Positions 23,821 to 35,400 of a stretch of 64,000 nt of DNA are shown here, one piece after another. The DNA comes from Eudorina sp. 2006-703-Eu-15 (lineage: Eukaryota; Chlorophyta; Chlorophyceae; Chlamydomonadales; Volvocaceae), in assembly GCA_003117195.1 (NCBI GenBank), contig BDSI01000008.1, positions 1,641,570 through 1,705,569 of the forward strand. The letters are read 5' to 3'. Position numbers and translations under genes: made by a program. Below the pieces are notes generated by a model, which did not search any database, had not been told where the DNA came from, and worked only from the letters and a program-made list of their open reading frames with translations. How positions within the stretch are numbered: the stretch's first letter is position 1; each line of letters opens with the position of its first letter.

Positions 23821-26800
23821 TCAGCTCTGCTGCTGGACCTTGCCCGCCGCTGCCAGTTCCTTGAACACCGACTTCGCCCGGCTCTCAACCTCCTTCAGAT
23901 ACTCAGCCTGTACTCAGCAGAGGGGGGGGGTATCGGGTATTGGTAGACAAACTTACTGGGCCCAGGGGGGTGGGGATGTAAGCAAACCGACGGGGGCTAA
24001 AGGCGCAGTATGATTCGTGATGTTGCAGTGGGCCTCGCGGGTCATCGGTGACAGCCGCAGCCTCCTCAGGACCTCAGCACACACTGCATACACATATGCC
24101 TTGAGAGCGATAGCGATGGGCTGTTGACACTCTGTGCAAGAGGCCTGGGGAGGACAGCGGCCCGTGACGGCGACCGGTGTCACGAGAGGGGGCCGGGCTC
24201 CCTCGGCCATGCCCACGGACGGTTGGTTGGTTGATTAGTTGGGCCTCAGACTTGGTGGTTATTACTCCGCAACGCGCGCCCCCAAGCGGGCAGCTGCTTA
24301 GGATTGTTGCAGTTATACAGTGTACATCACCGGCCATAGGGGTGGTCCTTTCGGAACGTGCGCAGTCCAGTGCCCCCGGGGTGCGGCCTTGGTGGGTTTG
24401 TCCCACATACGGCATCCCCCCAGGACGTCCGTTGCTGTCCGTACACGGCAGCGACGCATCACCAGGCTGCAGATCTGTCAGATGCGGGGCCCGGCGCTCG
24501 TCGCCAGACAAACTCCCGCCCTCGCAACTTAACGCAACCATCCAATCAGAGCCTCAGATACAGTGGTATAATCTCAAATGCATCCTTCCAATGCCCGATG
24601 GCCCCTCTCCGCCCCTCACGTGCCCCCCCTGCCCGTGCCCCGCACCCGCGCCCGTGCCCGCGCCCGCACCTGCACACGCTGCGCGTACGAGCCGCTCTGC
24701 AGCCCCAGCACCACCCCCTCCATGCGGCGCTGCAGCGCCTCCGTGAAGGAGGCCTCCGTGATGGTGCCGTCCGCGGCCAGGGAGCGGAGCATCGGGTACC
24801 ACTGCCGCTCCTCCGCGTACAGCAGCTGCGGGGACGGCGGCGGGAGCGGGGGCGAGGGCAGGGTGGGAGCCGGGTTCGGTGCTCGTTTGCGACCCCGTTG
24901 CCTTGATTGACATACATGCGTTGGACCGGGTAAAAATATGGAGTATCTGAGAACTCATAGGCAACGAGAGACATTCCGCTGACTGCCGGGGGACAAAAGG
25001 GGGCAAAGAGCAAACAGTGGGTGGGGGTGGGGTGGATGTAACTGCGGTAACAGCTGTGCTGTGTGAAGTACGCTGGTGGGGCCGGCGGCGAGGGAAGATT
25101 AAGGAGAAGGAGATTCCGGAGACCTGGACTCGGACGGAGCCCCTCCACAGCGGGATGCCAACGCCGCCGGGACCCAAGGGGCCGGGGTCGACGGCCTACC
25201 GCATAACCGCTGAACAAGGCAGCGCGGACGCCGTGTCAGTGTCTGTGTCCATGTCTGGTCAGCCAGGAAGGCAGGTCACCCGGGTAGGCTACGGACTCGT
25301 TTCGGCCTGACTACCGCCGCAGCGCCCGCACGGAGGAGCACGTGCCTCGGTCGTTTACGCGCGGCTGCAGATGGGTCCCGGCGCAGATCCGAGGTCCCCT
25401 GCCGCTTCTCCTCCTCCTTCCCCATCTTGTCTGCCCCTCCAAGACCCCCCCATTTGCCGTCAAATGCACACCGCACCGCACCCTAGCCCAACCTACCGCA
25501 CCCTGGAGACTGCGTATCCCACCCCACCGCACCGCACCGCACCCCCCACCTGGTTGAGGGCGCCCTCCACCCCCGATGTCTCCGAGGTGCGCAGCTCCCG
25601 CGCCGCGTACAGCTGCAGCACCATCTGCAGCAGCTGCACCATCCCGTCGAAGCTGCGGTCGTCGTCCGGGAGGAGGGGGCGGGGGAGGCAGGCGCAGGCC
25701 GCCAGGGCGGTCCGGGGAAGGCCAACAGGAAGAGGAAGTTGGTGGGCGACGTGTCGACGCATGGAGGGGGGAACATGGGAAATTCGTAGACGTTTTCAAA
25801 CTGCGCTGCTGCCAGCGCGACGGTCCGGGAGGGAAAGTTCAGGCGGCGCCACTGGGGCGACCTGGGGTCCGCGAACCAACACAACACGGCCCAACGACCA
25901 CAACCGCCACGTGGAGTTCGGCGCTGTACCGGTCAATGTGTGTACAGATGGTGTATGTACTTGGTGCGTCGTTGCCGTGACTGGCTCGGGCCCTGACGTC
26001 CGGGCCCTGGCCACGCCACGGGTGAGGCCGCAGCCCCCACATCTGGCCATCGCCCCCACATGCCAAGGAGCCATCCGCCCGCTTCGCTTTCGGGGCGGCG
26101 AGCCGCAGGAATCATGAAGGCAAGCACCGTACGAAAGTACGGACGGACGTACGAGCGAAGGCACGGACTCCAGGGGGTCCGGGCACTCCTTCCTCACCCG
26201 TCCTCTGAGCTCTTCTTGATCCAGGCGAACGCGTTGGACAGCAGCGCCTCATCCAGCCGGGTGGAGTGGCGCTCCAGCGCGTCGCGGACCCGCTGAACCT
26301 ACTCGTGCGGAGGGGAGGGGGGAGGGAGGGGGGAGGGAGGGGGGAGGCAGGGGGGAGGGAGGGGGGAGGCAGGGGGGAGGGAGGGGTACAGGAAATTGGG
26401 GGAGAGGGGGGAGGGGAGGGAGAGGAGCGGCGCCGGGGCAGGTGGCGGCGGGCGCGCACGCACACACATACACGACACGATATGTTTTATGGCGGTACAG
26501 CTCCCGCGCGGGGGCCCAGGTCTGCCAGGCTCCCCACACAGGCTTTCGTTTCCGCTTGCAGGTGGCACGCCCCTTTCCCCGTTTCGGGTGCCCGGCCCGC
26601 CCGCCCACGTATGTGTTTTGTGAGGAACCCGCATGTGAGTTCTTCGATGTCGAGGAAGTGTGCGTGGTATTGTAACTGATTTTGCATAGCAGTTCAGTGT
26701 AGCAGTACCGTATCGCAGTACAGTATAGCAGTACCGTATCGCAGTACAGTGCAGTACCTGGTCCTGCGTGAGCGGCAGGTACCACTCGCCCTTGTCGTCC

Positions 26801-29102
26801 GCAGCGGCCACCAGAATGTCCTGCACAGCAGCGCAAGAGAGGGACCCGAACGACCGACTGACGGACCGACGACCCGAATGACCGACCGACTGACTGACTG
26901 ACTGACTCAACGACTGGCCTGACAACGAGTCAGACCAGACCGGGTCGGGGTTCGCATCTTTCCATTCACCACCCGAGCCGCCGCCACAACGCGCTCGAGC
27001 TCTAGAGCCCTGTTGTCAGAACCGCGAGCCGTCCGAACAAAAGGTCTCACCGGACCGGGTCCGACCTGAGCACCTGAGCACCTGACCCGATCCGCAGTCG
27101 GATCTGGGGCGTGACGTCCCTTTCGTGATCACGCGAGGACGACATCCTCCGGACACCGCCCCTCACCCTCCCCTCACCCACTGGCGGTTCGGACTCTGAA
27201 CACCGCGACGATATGCGAGGCGGCCCACAGGGGAGGCCGCGGCCCCAGGCCGTCTTCTTCCCACGCCACCCACCCACCCACTCAACCACCCACCGCTGGG
27301 GCGTCGTGTCGCCTCGGGCGGTCCACCCCTCCCCTGTCGCCCCTCCCTCCCCCCCGCAGAGACGTGCAGCGCATCAACACATCAACAACATGAGCCTCGC
27401 CTTCCACCAAACCAGTGAGGTGCGTTTCATCGTTGCAAGTGGGTTGTCCGGACCCATGTGGGTCAGAGGACTCTCAGCTGACCTGGAGCACCTTGCCGCT
27501 GTCCTCCAGCTGCTGCTCCGTCCGCCGCCGCACCGCGTCCACCAGCAGCATCACGCCCTGAGCCACCGCCTGCAGGCGTGGGTGGGAGCGGGACGGGACG
27601 GGGTTTGGGTCGGGGGATATGAGAAATGGGTAGTAGAAATTGTGAGCCTGCGTTGATGCCAGAGCAACGGTCCGATTGGAGTACGGCACAGCGTGGGGGC
27701 TAAAGCGGGTTTGTGCAGAGGTTGCGTGGGCAGCTGATGGCAGACCGCGACGGGGCGGCGGATGGTCGCAACAGGTGGCTGGCTGGGTTGAACACGGCCG
27801 AGCGGCAGGCGACTGGGGTTCGCATACTTTTGATCTGGGTTGGAGGCGTTTGGGACTGCGCCGGCGCTCGAGTGGTCAGGCGGATAAGTTACAGGTACGG
27901 TCACGCAGTCCCGTTCATGCAGAGACGCCACGAGGGTGGCGTGTCGCGCCTCGCCATGCTGTGCGGGCTGCGTCGGCCGACGTTCACTTTTTGTTGGGGG
28001 AGGTGAGGGCTCACTCCGTTGACCGTCCACCACTGCTGCGGAGAGTCTAACCGGATGGCGCCGGCGCCTGCCTGGACGATAAACCCTCGAACCCAGGATC
28101 CAGGGCCTCAATCCTGGCGGGAGGTATCCAAAAGGCTGCGCCCGAACCCGCACTGAAATGCATTTGCCATACCACCACTCGGCAAGCCTGGCGGATGCGC
28201 CCGCCTGGTGGCAGTGCTGTCCCGCCCCCTCCTCCTCACGGACGCTGGCCAGCAGGAGGCGAGCCAACCTCCCCGCTCTCGGGGTCGTTTCTGGATTTGG
28301 GTTTTTTCATTCATCGCCACATTCCTCCGCGCCGCCGCACCTGCAGGCGGTCCTTGTCCTCCTTGGTGGCAGCGGTGTCATTGCGCGTCGCGATCCGCAT
28401 CCAGAACTTGGTGTCGATCGCCATGATGTTCTCCGCCACCAGCTGGGCCATCTGCCGGTCCAGCGGGGACACAGGTCGGGTTGAGGGGCCAACCAGGTTC
28501 TCACCCCACCGCGGGTCAACGGGGGACCCCGCGGGCCGTACGGAGGTACGAAGGTTTTGTCGCCACGAGTCTCAATTTTAGGGTGTGGATGCGAAGGGCA
28601 TGTGCCCATGCCGTGCTTGATGATGCCATTCGGCACGGTCCCCGACGACGGCCGGACGGCCGCCGGAGGGCCGGAGGTCCGCATTGCAAGCGCGAGCTGT
28701 CTTCAGTACCAGCATCGCAGGACTAACAGCAGACTTCCAACGTAGAGGTGTCGTATCTATCGCTCACAACGGAGCAGGGCAACAGGAAGCGGCCGAACCG
28801 AACGCAATATCCTTGCGCCGTCTCGTCACCTGCTGCTGCGATTTGACGCTCAAAAGCTTGTCGATCAGATCATCCAGTGCCGCCGTTTCCTTAAGCGAAT
28901 CTCCAAGATCAGAGCGCGCCAATACAAGCCGGTGCGAAGAGAACTTATTCTTCCCAAGCGCGAGTTGTAGCGGCGGTGCTACACGCACACGCACCACCGC
29001 TTGAGCCGGACATGTGAACGCGGAAAAGGCTTTCACACGTTGAACAGGAGACCGGCATCCAGCTGCCGTCTGTGCGCCCAGAGGGCGCAGCGCATATGAC
29101 AT
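23821..29102 (-). CDS. Conserved-looking helical protein, probably plastid-targeted
   Basis: The eight exons in minus order are 29102-28830, 28451-28341, 27569-27483, 26820-26758, 26292-26198, 25652-25550, 24825-24670 and 23907-23821. They give 324 residues and a multiple of three throughout. The ATG is at 29102. The first 50 or so residues are rich in Ala, Arg, Ser and Val with almost no acid, which fits a chloroplast transit peptide. The rest is predicted helical and compact, with motifs such as IMAIDTKFWMRIATR, DDKGEWYLPL, LLSNAFAWIKKSS, GMVQLLQMVLQLYAA and RMEGVVLGLQSGSYAQRVQ. Low-complexity insertions are absent, which suggests a constrained, conserved fold. It resembles uncharacterised green-lineage plastid proteins, but I cannot name the family. 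It shares a divergent upstream region with RAPTOR. Exons are short (63-273 bp) and several introns exceed 500 bp. Confidence 0.82.
26309..26430. repeat. Purine-rich GGGAGG array in an intron
   Basis: Runs of GGGAGGGAGGGGGGAGG and close variants fill this part of the intron between exons 4 and 5 of the minus-strand plastid gene. On the transcribed strand it is a polypyrimidine tract just before the exon 5 acceptor. It has many G-runs able to form quadruplexes on the plus strand. Confidence 0.8.
26701..26750. repeat. 26-bp tandem duplication in an intron
   Basis: A unit starting AGCAGTACCGTATCGC at 26701 is repeated at 26727 and ends at the exon 4 donor side of the plastid gene. A further partial unit (GCAGTACC) overlaps the splice donor. 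Confidence 0.75.
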
Positions 29103-29463
29103 TGATACTCGACGACGACCTAGATAATATTATGAAAATCAAATTTCGTTAGCAAATTCAGGTTTATGGCATGTAAAAGAATGGTGCGGGTGGGCATGAT
29201 GGAAAAAAATGTATACGAGTATACCCTTCATCATCGTCACGTGGGTCTTGGCCGCATTGAACTTGGTTAATGGACAAAGAATGAAAACCTATCACATGGT
29301 CAAAAAGACGTTCATTTCTCCGTCTTGACCCTGTCTGAAGGAACCCCGATTATGACTGCTATGTTGTGGAACTCAATTTATTGCACTAGTTGCTATGTGT
29401 TCTTGATGGAAGGCAGTTAGAAATCAAGGACAAAGCGAGCAAAACTTTGGAGTGCAAAGCAGT
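29103..29463. promoter_or_regulatory. Divergent promoter region, plastid gene / RAPTOR
   Basis: The start codons of the minus-strand plastid gene (29102) and of RAPTOR (29464) lie 361 bp apart, head to head. The interval is much more AT-rich than the exons and has no open frame with coding bias. It contains a CACGTG palindrome (G-box) at 29238-29243 and a GTATAC-type palindrome at about 29210-29224. Shared regulation is inferred from geometry only. Confidence 0.6.
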
Positions 29464-32400
29464 ATGGATGACGGAGGTCAGGTCGAGGACGCCGGAGCCC
29501 ACGACTCGCTGGCATCCGGTCTCGCGGACGAGCTGAGCAGGAGACTGACAAACAGTGACCCGGCAAGATGTTCGCCGTCAGACGGGAAGCCCCCGCTTTG
29601 CGGAACGCACCCCTCACGCCCTCACGTTGGTTTGGCTGTGGGCGTAGGTGCCCCCGCCACCTCCAGCGGAGAATGCGGACTTGACCAAGCCACCTCCGCG
29701 TATACTTTGCGAGGTGCGCTTTGCCGCGACGTGTAGGCCCCTGTCGGCTTACTAGGATTTCCGGTACATAAGGTTGGCGGGCGAAGCGACTTGTTCTTGG
29801 CTAGCTGTTTAAGGTAAGAGCAACATAATTGCCCTTCTTTGCAACCCCTTGACGCACAGGAGCGGCATGACGGCACTGCCGATGATGCTGACTTCCGGGG
29901 TGTCGATCATGGGCTCATATCGAAATGGCGACAGAAGGAGAAGCTTAAGACGACAAGCGTGGCACTGGTGCTTTGCCTCAATATTGGGGTAGACCCTCCA
30001 GATGTAATAAAAATATCGCCCTGTGCGCGCTTGGAGTGCTGGGTGGACCCCTTGTCCGCACAGCCTGCTAAGGCTCTCGAGCATATCGGTAAGAGGGGCT
30101 TCAGCGGGGAGTATCGCCGGCGTACCATGCCGGTTGGTGGAGCACGTAACTGATGGCGGAGGTGTCCTCCGCCGAGACCCGTGGGCCACGGCAGTACAGG
30201 AGAACGGAAGGGCTCACCAAAACCTACGTCATACACAATTGGAAACAATTTATGACATAGGATGGCACTCTTCAAGGCGCAGTTTTAATCATTCTTGGCA
30301 CATGGTATTTGCTTATCGATTCTGGCGGTGTGGGAGAAGCCCTACCCCGGGCCAGACTGTTGGGCTCCCCGTCCGAAGCTGAGCAATCCGACGGCATCCA
30401 CGTTCGCCCCCTTCGGGACCTCTCCTCCCTCCCCGCAGGCAAGAACTTGCAGGCGCAGTACGAACGTTGGCAGCCGCGCGCCAAGTACAAAATGCACCTG
30501 GACCCCACCGTGGAGGACGTGAAGAAGCTCTGCCTCAGCTGCAGGCGGAACGCGAAGGTGCACACACTCAGTCTAAGTAGGGAGGTGGTGTGCGGCCTCG
30601 GATGGTGGGCCGGCAGCGGGGTGTTGGCGCAAGCCACGCGGCGGGGTTGGCGTGACTGCCGCCGGTGCCAATCGACTTCACGGCCGGCTGCCTAGCTAGC
30701 GACGGTTGGTGATTCGGGGATGTCTGCCAGGGAGGAGGGGGAGGGGCATTGGCAGTTCGGGCGGCCCCAAGCGTCTTGCGGATGCTTGTGAGAGGTGCCG
30801 GCAAGAGGCGCCGGGGGGCTGGAGATGCCCGTGGACGGTCCGCTGTCTTGCGCCCAAATAACTGCTAATGGGACTTAGGAGCCGATGATGGGGCCGCAAG
30901 AAGCTGTCGATGCGAACCCATCACCCCACGGGAGCTGCATATGCCGAGCTCGCATGGTCCCGCACCACCACTCCACCAACCCCGCCGCCGCAGAATGAGC
31001 GGGTCTTGTTCCACTACAACGGGCACGGCGTGCCGCGGCCGACTGCGAACGGGGAGATCTGGGTCTTCAACAGCCGGTACACTCAGTACATCCCGCTGTC
31101 GATCTACGAGTTGCAGGTGGGAAAGGGTCCAGCTGAGGGGCGTTGAAACCAGGCGGGCGACCGCAGCAGCGGACGTCAACGGGTCCGGGAATGCCAGCCA
31201 GCTGTAGGAGAAGTGCCTGTCGGCGTGCAGCGCGCGTCTTATTCCGCTGGTTGGCGTGTGCGTGCACAGGCAGGTGTGTTTAGGATGTAGACACTCGCGC
31301 GGTAGTCAGGAGCGTCCTGTAGTGTCCGCCCATCCCCAAGTCAGCTGCGCGTGCCTTGCTGTCGGACGGCCGACTGACTTGCCGTCACCCTGCCGCGCCC
31401 GTCCGTCCGGGTGTCCGCAGAGTTGGCTTGGGACCCCCAGCATCTACGTGTTGGACTGCTCCGCGGCGGGCCTCATCATCAACGCCATCCGCCAGCTGAT
31501 GGACCAGCGGAGCAACGACGCGCTGCGGGGCATGGTGGGTCAGATGGAGACATTAGGGCCAGATGCCGCTGGCTGGGAGGATAGGGTTTCATACTGACTG
31601 GAGAGGCTGTGGGGTCAAAGGGCGGGTCACGAAGCAACCGTGTTTGGGTGCCCTGGTGGCGGGTCGTGTACAGACAGGCGGGCACCACAGCCCCTTGTCT
31701 CATTCCTTGTTACAAGAACTGGGAAGCACCGCAACGTATCTGTTAACGACCAAGGGTAAGGGGCGAAGGGGCCATGGCGGCGCCGCTCTGGCTCACCGGG
31801 CTCGGGCTCTCTCGCGCGCTTTGAACAGTCCCTGTGGGGGCGTCACAGGCGGGCCAGGACGCGCCACCACGGGTTTCGCGAGCTTCTCTGGGAGCGGCTC
31901 GGCATGACTCTGGTGGCGTAAGAGACGAACACCATTTTTCGGAGCGCCGGCCCTGCACAGACGCATCCTGACTTGCTGAGCGCCGTGCGGTGTCGGTCTG
32001 TGTCTGGTCGCAGGCGGGGATGTACGCCACGGGCAGCGGCGGTGCGCCCGACCACCTGAAGGAGATCATCGTCCTGGGTGCATGTGGGGCAAACGAGCAG
32101 CTGCCGCAGAACCCGGACCTGCCCGCGGACGTGTTCACGGCGTGCCTCACAACGCCGATCAAGGTGCGGCCAGGCATAGAGGTGCCGGAGGCGGAAGGGT
32201 TGGTTATGGGGGTCTCAGGACAACCCCCGGGGCTGCCAGCTGCCGGCCGCCGGCAGGGAAGGGTCCGCTCGCGAATTGATGCTTGGGATGGGACCCCCGT
32301 CCGTCATCTCGTAACCAACGCGCTGCGGAGGTCGAATACATATGGGGGGATTGAATTCCAAACTGTCTGCGCATTAGCACACGCGATTAAGGCAACGGGC

Positions 32401-35400
32401 AGCTGACGTGCTTCGTGCGGCTCTAGGTTTGTACAGCAACAGATCGGCGCCGCCGCCATACGGCTCCATATCAGGCTCGTGCGACATGAGATTGGAGAGC
32501 CTGAGTAGCTGGAGGGCCGGTGTATGGGGAATGGGCTCGGGTGTTCGACGCGCGGCTGGTGCGGGGGCTCCGCTGTGTGCTGTCCCGCAGGTGGCGCTGC
32601 GGTGGTTCTGCTCGCGCAGCCTGATGCGGCACGACGGGCTGACCAAGGACCTGATTGACCGGATACCGGGCAAGCAGACGGACCGGAAGACGCCACTGGG
32701 CGAGCTGAACTGGATCTTCACGGCCATTACGGACACCATCGCCTGGAACACCCTGCCGCGGCCGCTGTTCCAGAAGCTGTTCCGCTCGGTGCGTGTCCGC
32801 ACGCGCCCTTGTCCTTATCCGTGTGCGGACGGTCCATCAGTGGGAGGGAGGAAGGGAGGGAGGGAGGGAGGGAGGCAAGGTGAGAGAGAGGATCGCGGGT
32901 GGGCCCACCTGGGGCTGCAGCCTGCCACGGGTTGCTGTGGGGGGATACGGAGTGGTACGAATCGTACGAGGGTACAGCATCGTAAATGTAAGCTGCGCCG
33001 TGCAGTGCGGGGTAAGAACGACAAGCGCAAGACGAACCGATGAACACGAGCACGGATCGCGGGGTGCAGCTAGAGAAAAGTCGGTCGCTTAGGGGGATTC
33101 GCAGCATATACGAGCTGCGTTTCTCTTATGGGCCTGTCGACGATGCGGCCGTACCTGCAGGCCCGGTGTTGGTGCTTGCGGTCGTTGCCTTCAGTGCGCT
33201 ATGACGTCACACCTTCCGCGCCCTGCGGGCCGTCTGGTTGGGTCGGTTCGGGCGGGGGTTGCCGATCCGGTCAGTTCCACGTTCGCCCTCCGTCCACACG
33301 GCGCTCCGCCCACGCGGCCCTCTCCACCGCGGGCCCCCCCCAGGACCTGCTGGTGGCGTCCCTCTTCCGGAACTTCCTGCTGGCGGAGCGCATCATGACG
33401 GCCGCGGGCTGCACGCCAGTGTCGTACCCGCGGCTGCCGCCGACGCACCAGCACCCCATGTGGCACGCCTGGGACCTGGCGGCGGAGATGTGCCTGGTGC
33501 AGCTGCCCACGCTGTCCAGCGACCAGCAGGCGGAGTTCACGCCGTCCAGTGAGTGGGATTGTGCAGGGTGGGGATAAGGGAAATTGGTAGACAGGGGATG
33601 AGGGGGTGGGGTGGGCGTGATGGGGCATGCAAGGGGGATGGGTTGTGGGTGGGGTAGTCAGCTCGCGGGTTTGGCTTTTCGAGGGGTATATCCTGCTATA
33701 GGCGCCGTGTAGCACCGCAGTACCGTAGCGTCGTGAGAAGTCGTGTATGAGCTGCATCGGTCCCAGGGGGTGTCCCAGGGGGTGTTTGATAACAGAGCTG
33801 GGCTCCACAAAACACTCGGTCGATTAGATCAGGGACGAGTGCGGGGCCATAGGGATCAGGTCGTGCAAGACCGGCGGGAAGGGTTAGACAGGACGGTGAC
33901 GGCTGGCCCCGACGAGCCCAGCGGTGGCTACGACAGGCTTGAGGAAATAGCTGCTGGGCTCGTCGCTTCGCTGCAACGACGATGCACGCGCTGACAACCT
34001 CTGTAATATTCTATCGTCAAAGTGTGTCGGTCATTGACTTCACGTCCGGCCCACCCGCCTTCGTCCCTGGCTCGACCCCTCGCAGCATTCTTCTCGGAAC
34101 AGCTCACGGCCTTTGAACTGTGGCTGGCGCACGGCTCGCGCGACAAGAAGCCACCGGAGCAGCTGCCGATCGTGCTCCAGGCGAGTTGTGAGCTGCGAAT
34201 GCCACAGTCCAGCGAATGCTAGAGAAGAAGCACACGCTGCCACTTGGTACAATATTCAAATGATGTTGAAATGATATTCTCGCCTCCTCACCTTATTAAC
34301 ATCAGCGGCTGTCACCTATGACCCGCGGGGTCCACTGTATCGTGATCCCTTCATCCAACGGACACATTCAACGGACACTCCGCTGGCGCCGAGCCCTCAC
34401 TCGCGGACTTTTTGCCTCGTGTCGAGATACGTCCGCCTGCGCCCTCCTGCGCTGCCGTCCCTGGGTTCCCTGTTTTTCGACCGCGCAGGTGCTTCTGAGC
34501 CAGGTGCACCGGCTGCGCGCGCTGGTGCTGCTGGGGCGCTTCGTGGACATGGGGCCCTGGGCGGTGGAGCTGTCGCTGTCTGTGGGCATCTTCCCCTACG
34601 TGCTCAAGCTGCTGCAGACCACGAGCGCGGACCTGCGCTCCACGCTGGTGTTCATCTGGGCCAAGGTGCTGGCGCTGGACCGCAGCTGCCAGGTGCGTGG
34701 CTGTGGCTGTGTGGGTATGGCTTTGAAGGTAGGTGGCTTGTCCTTGGGTGTGGTTTGGGGCTGCCGCGAGGTGTTGGCGCACGGTGTGAGGCCTCTGGCA
34801 GGGCGCCGTACGGGAAACGAACAACGATCAGAGATATCTGATTAGGCAACTCTGGCAAGTAACGACACGGCGATGGTGTCATCACGCCGTCCCGTCAACC
34901 GTGCGCGCGTGTTGAATTAAGAGCGCTTTAGCGTAAAGTTCGCATGCGGCGTAACGGGACATCCCACGGCGCTGAAATGGTTGCGACGCGCAAAATTTCG
35001 ATGCCGGGGAAGTCGCACGACAGCGGCCGGCTATGCGCTCTCAAGCGTTGAGGGGGAGCGGGTCCCACGCGCCCACGGCTCGGTGGTGGAGGTGGATCCT
35101 TCTAGGCATGTAGGCTTGGGGAAAGCGCTCTTGGGGTACGTCGCCGCGCAGCTGACCTTGAGGTTGGCGCATTATTACTTGCGAGCAGCCCGTTGCTTGG
35201 CGTGGTGCAACTCCCAAAGCCAGGAAGGAGCGCGCAGCAGCGCGGTTGGCTTCCCACTCGTGTTAGGTTTGGGGCGGTCGCCAATCAAAAACAACGTTGG
35301 CACGCCCTCTAGACGTGACGTTAATATTTTCGCGGCTGGCTGTCTGGGTCATGCCACGCGGGTGCAGGCGGATCTGGTGAAGGACAACGGCCACCTGTAC

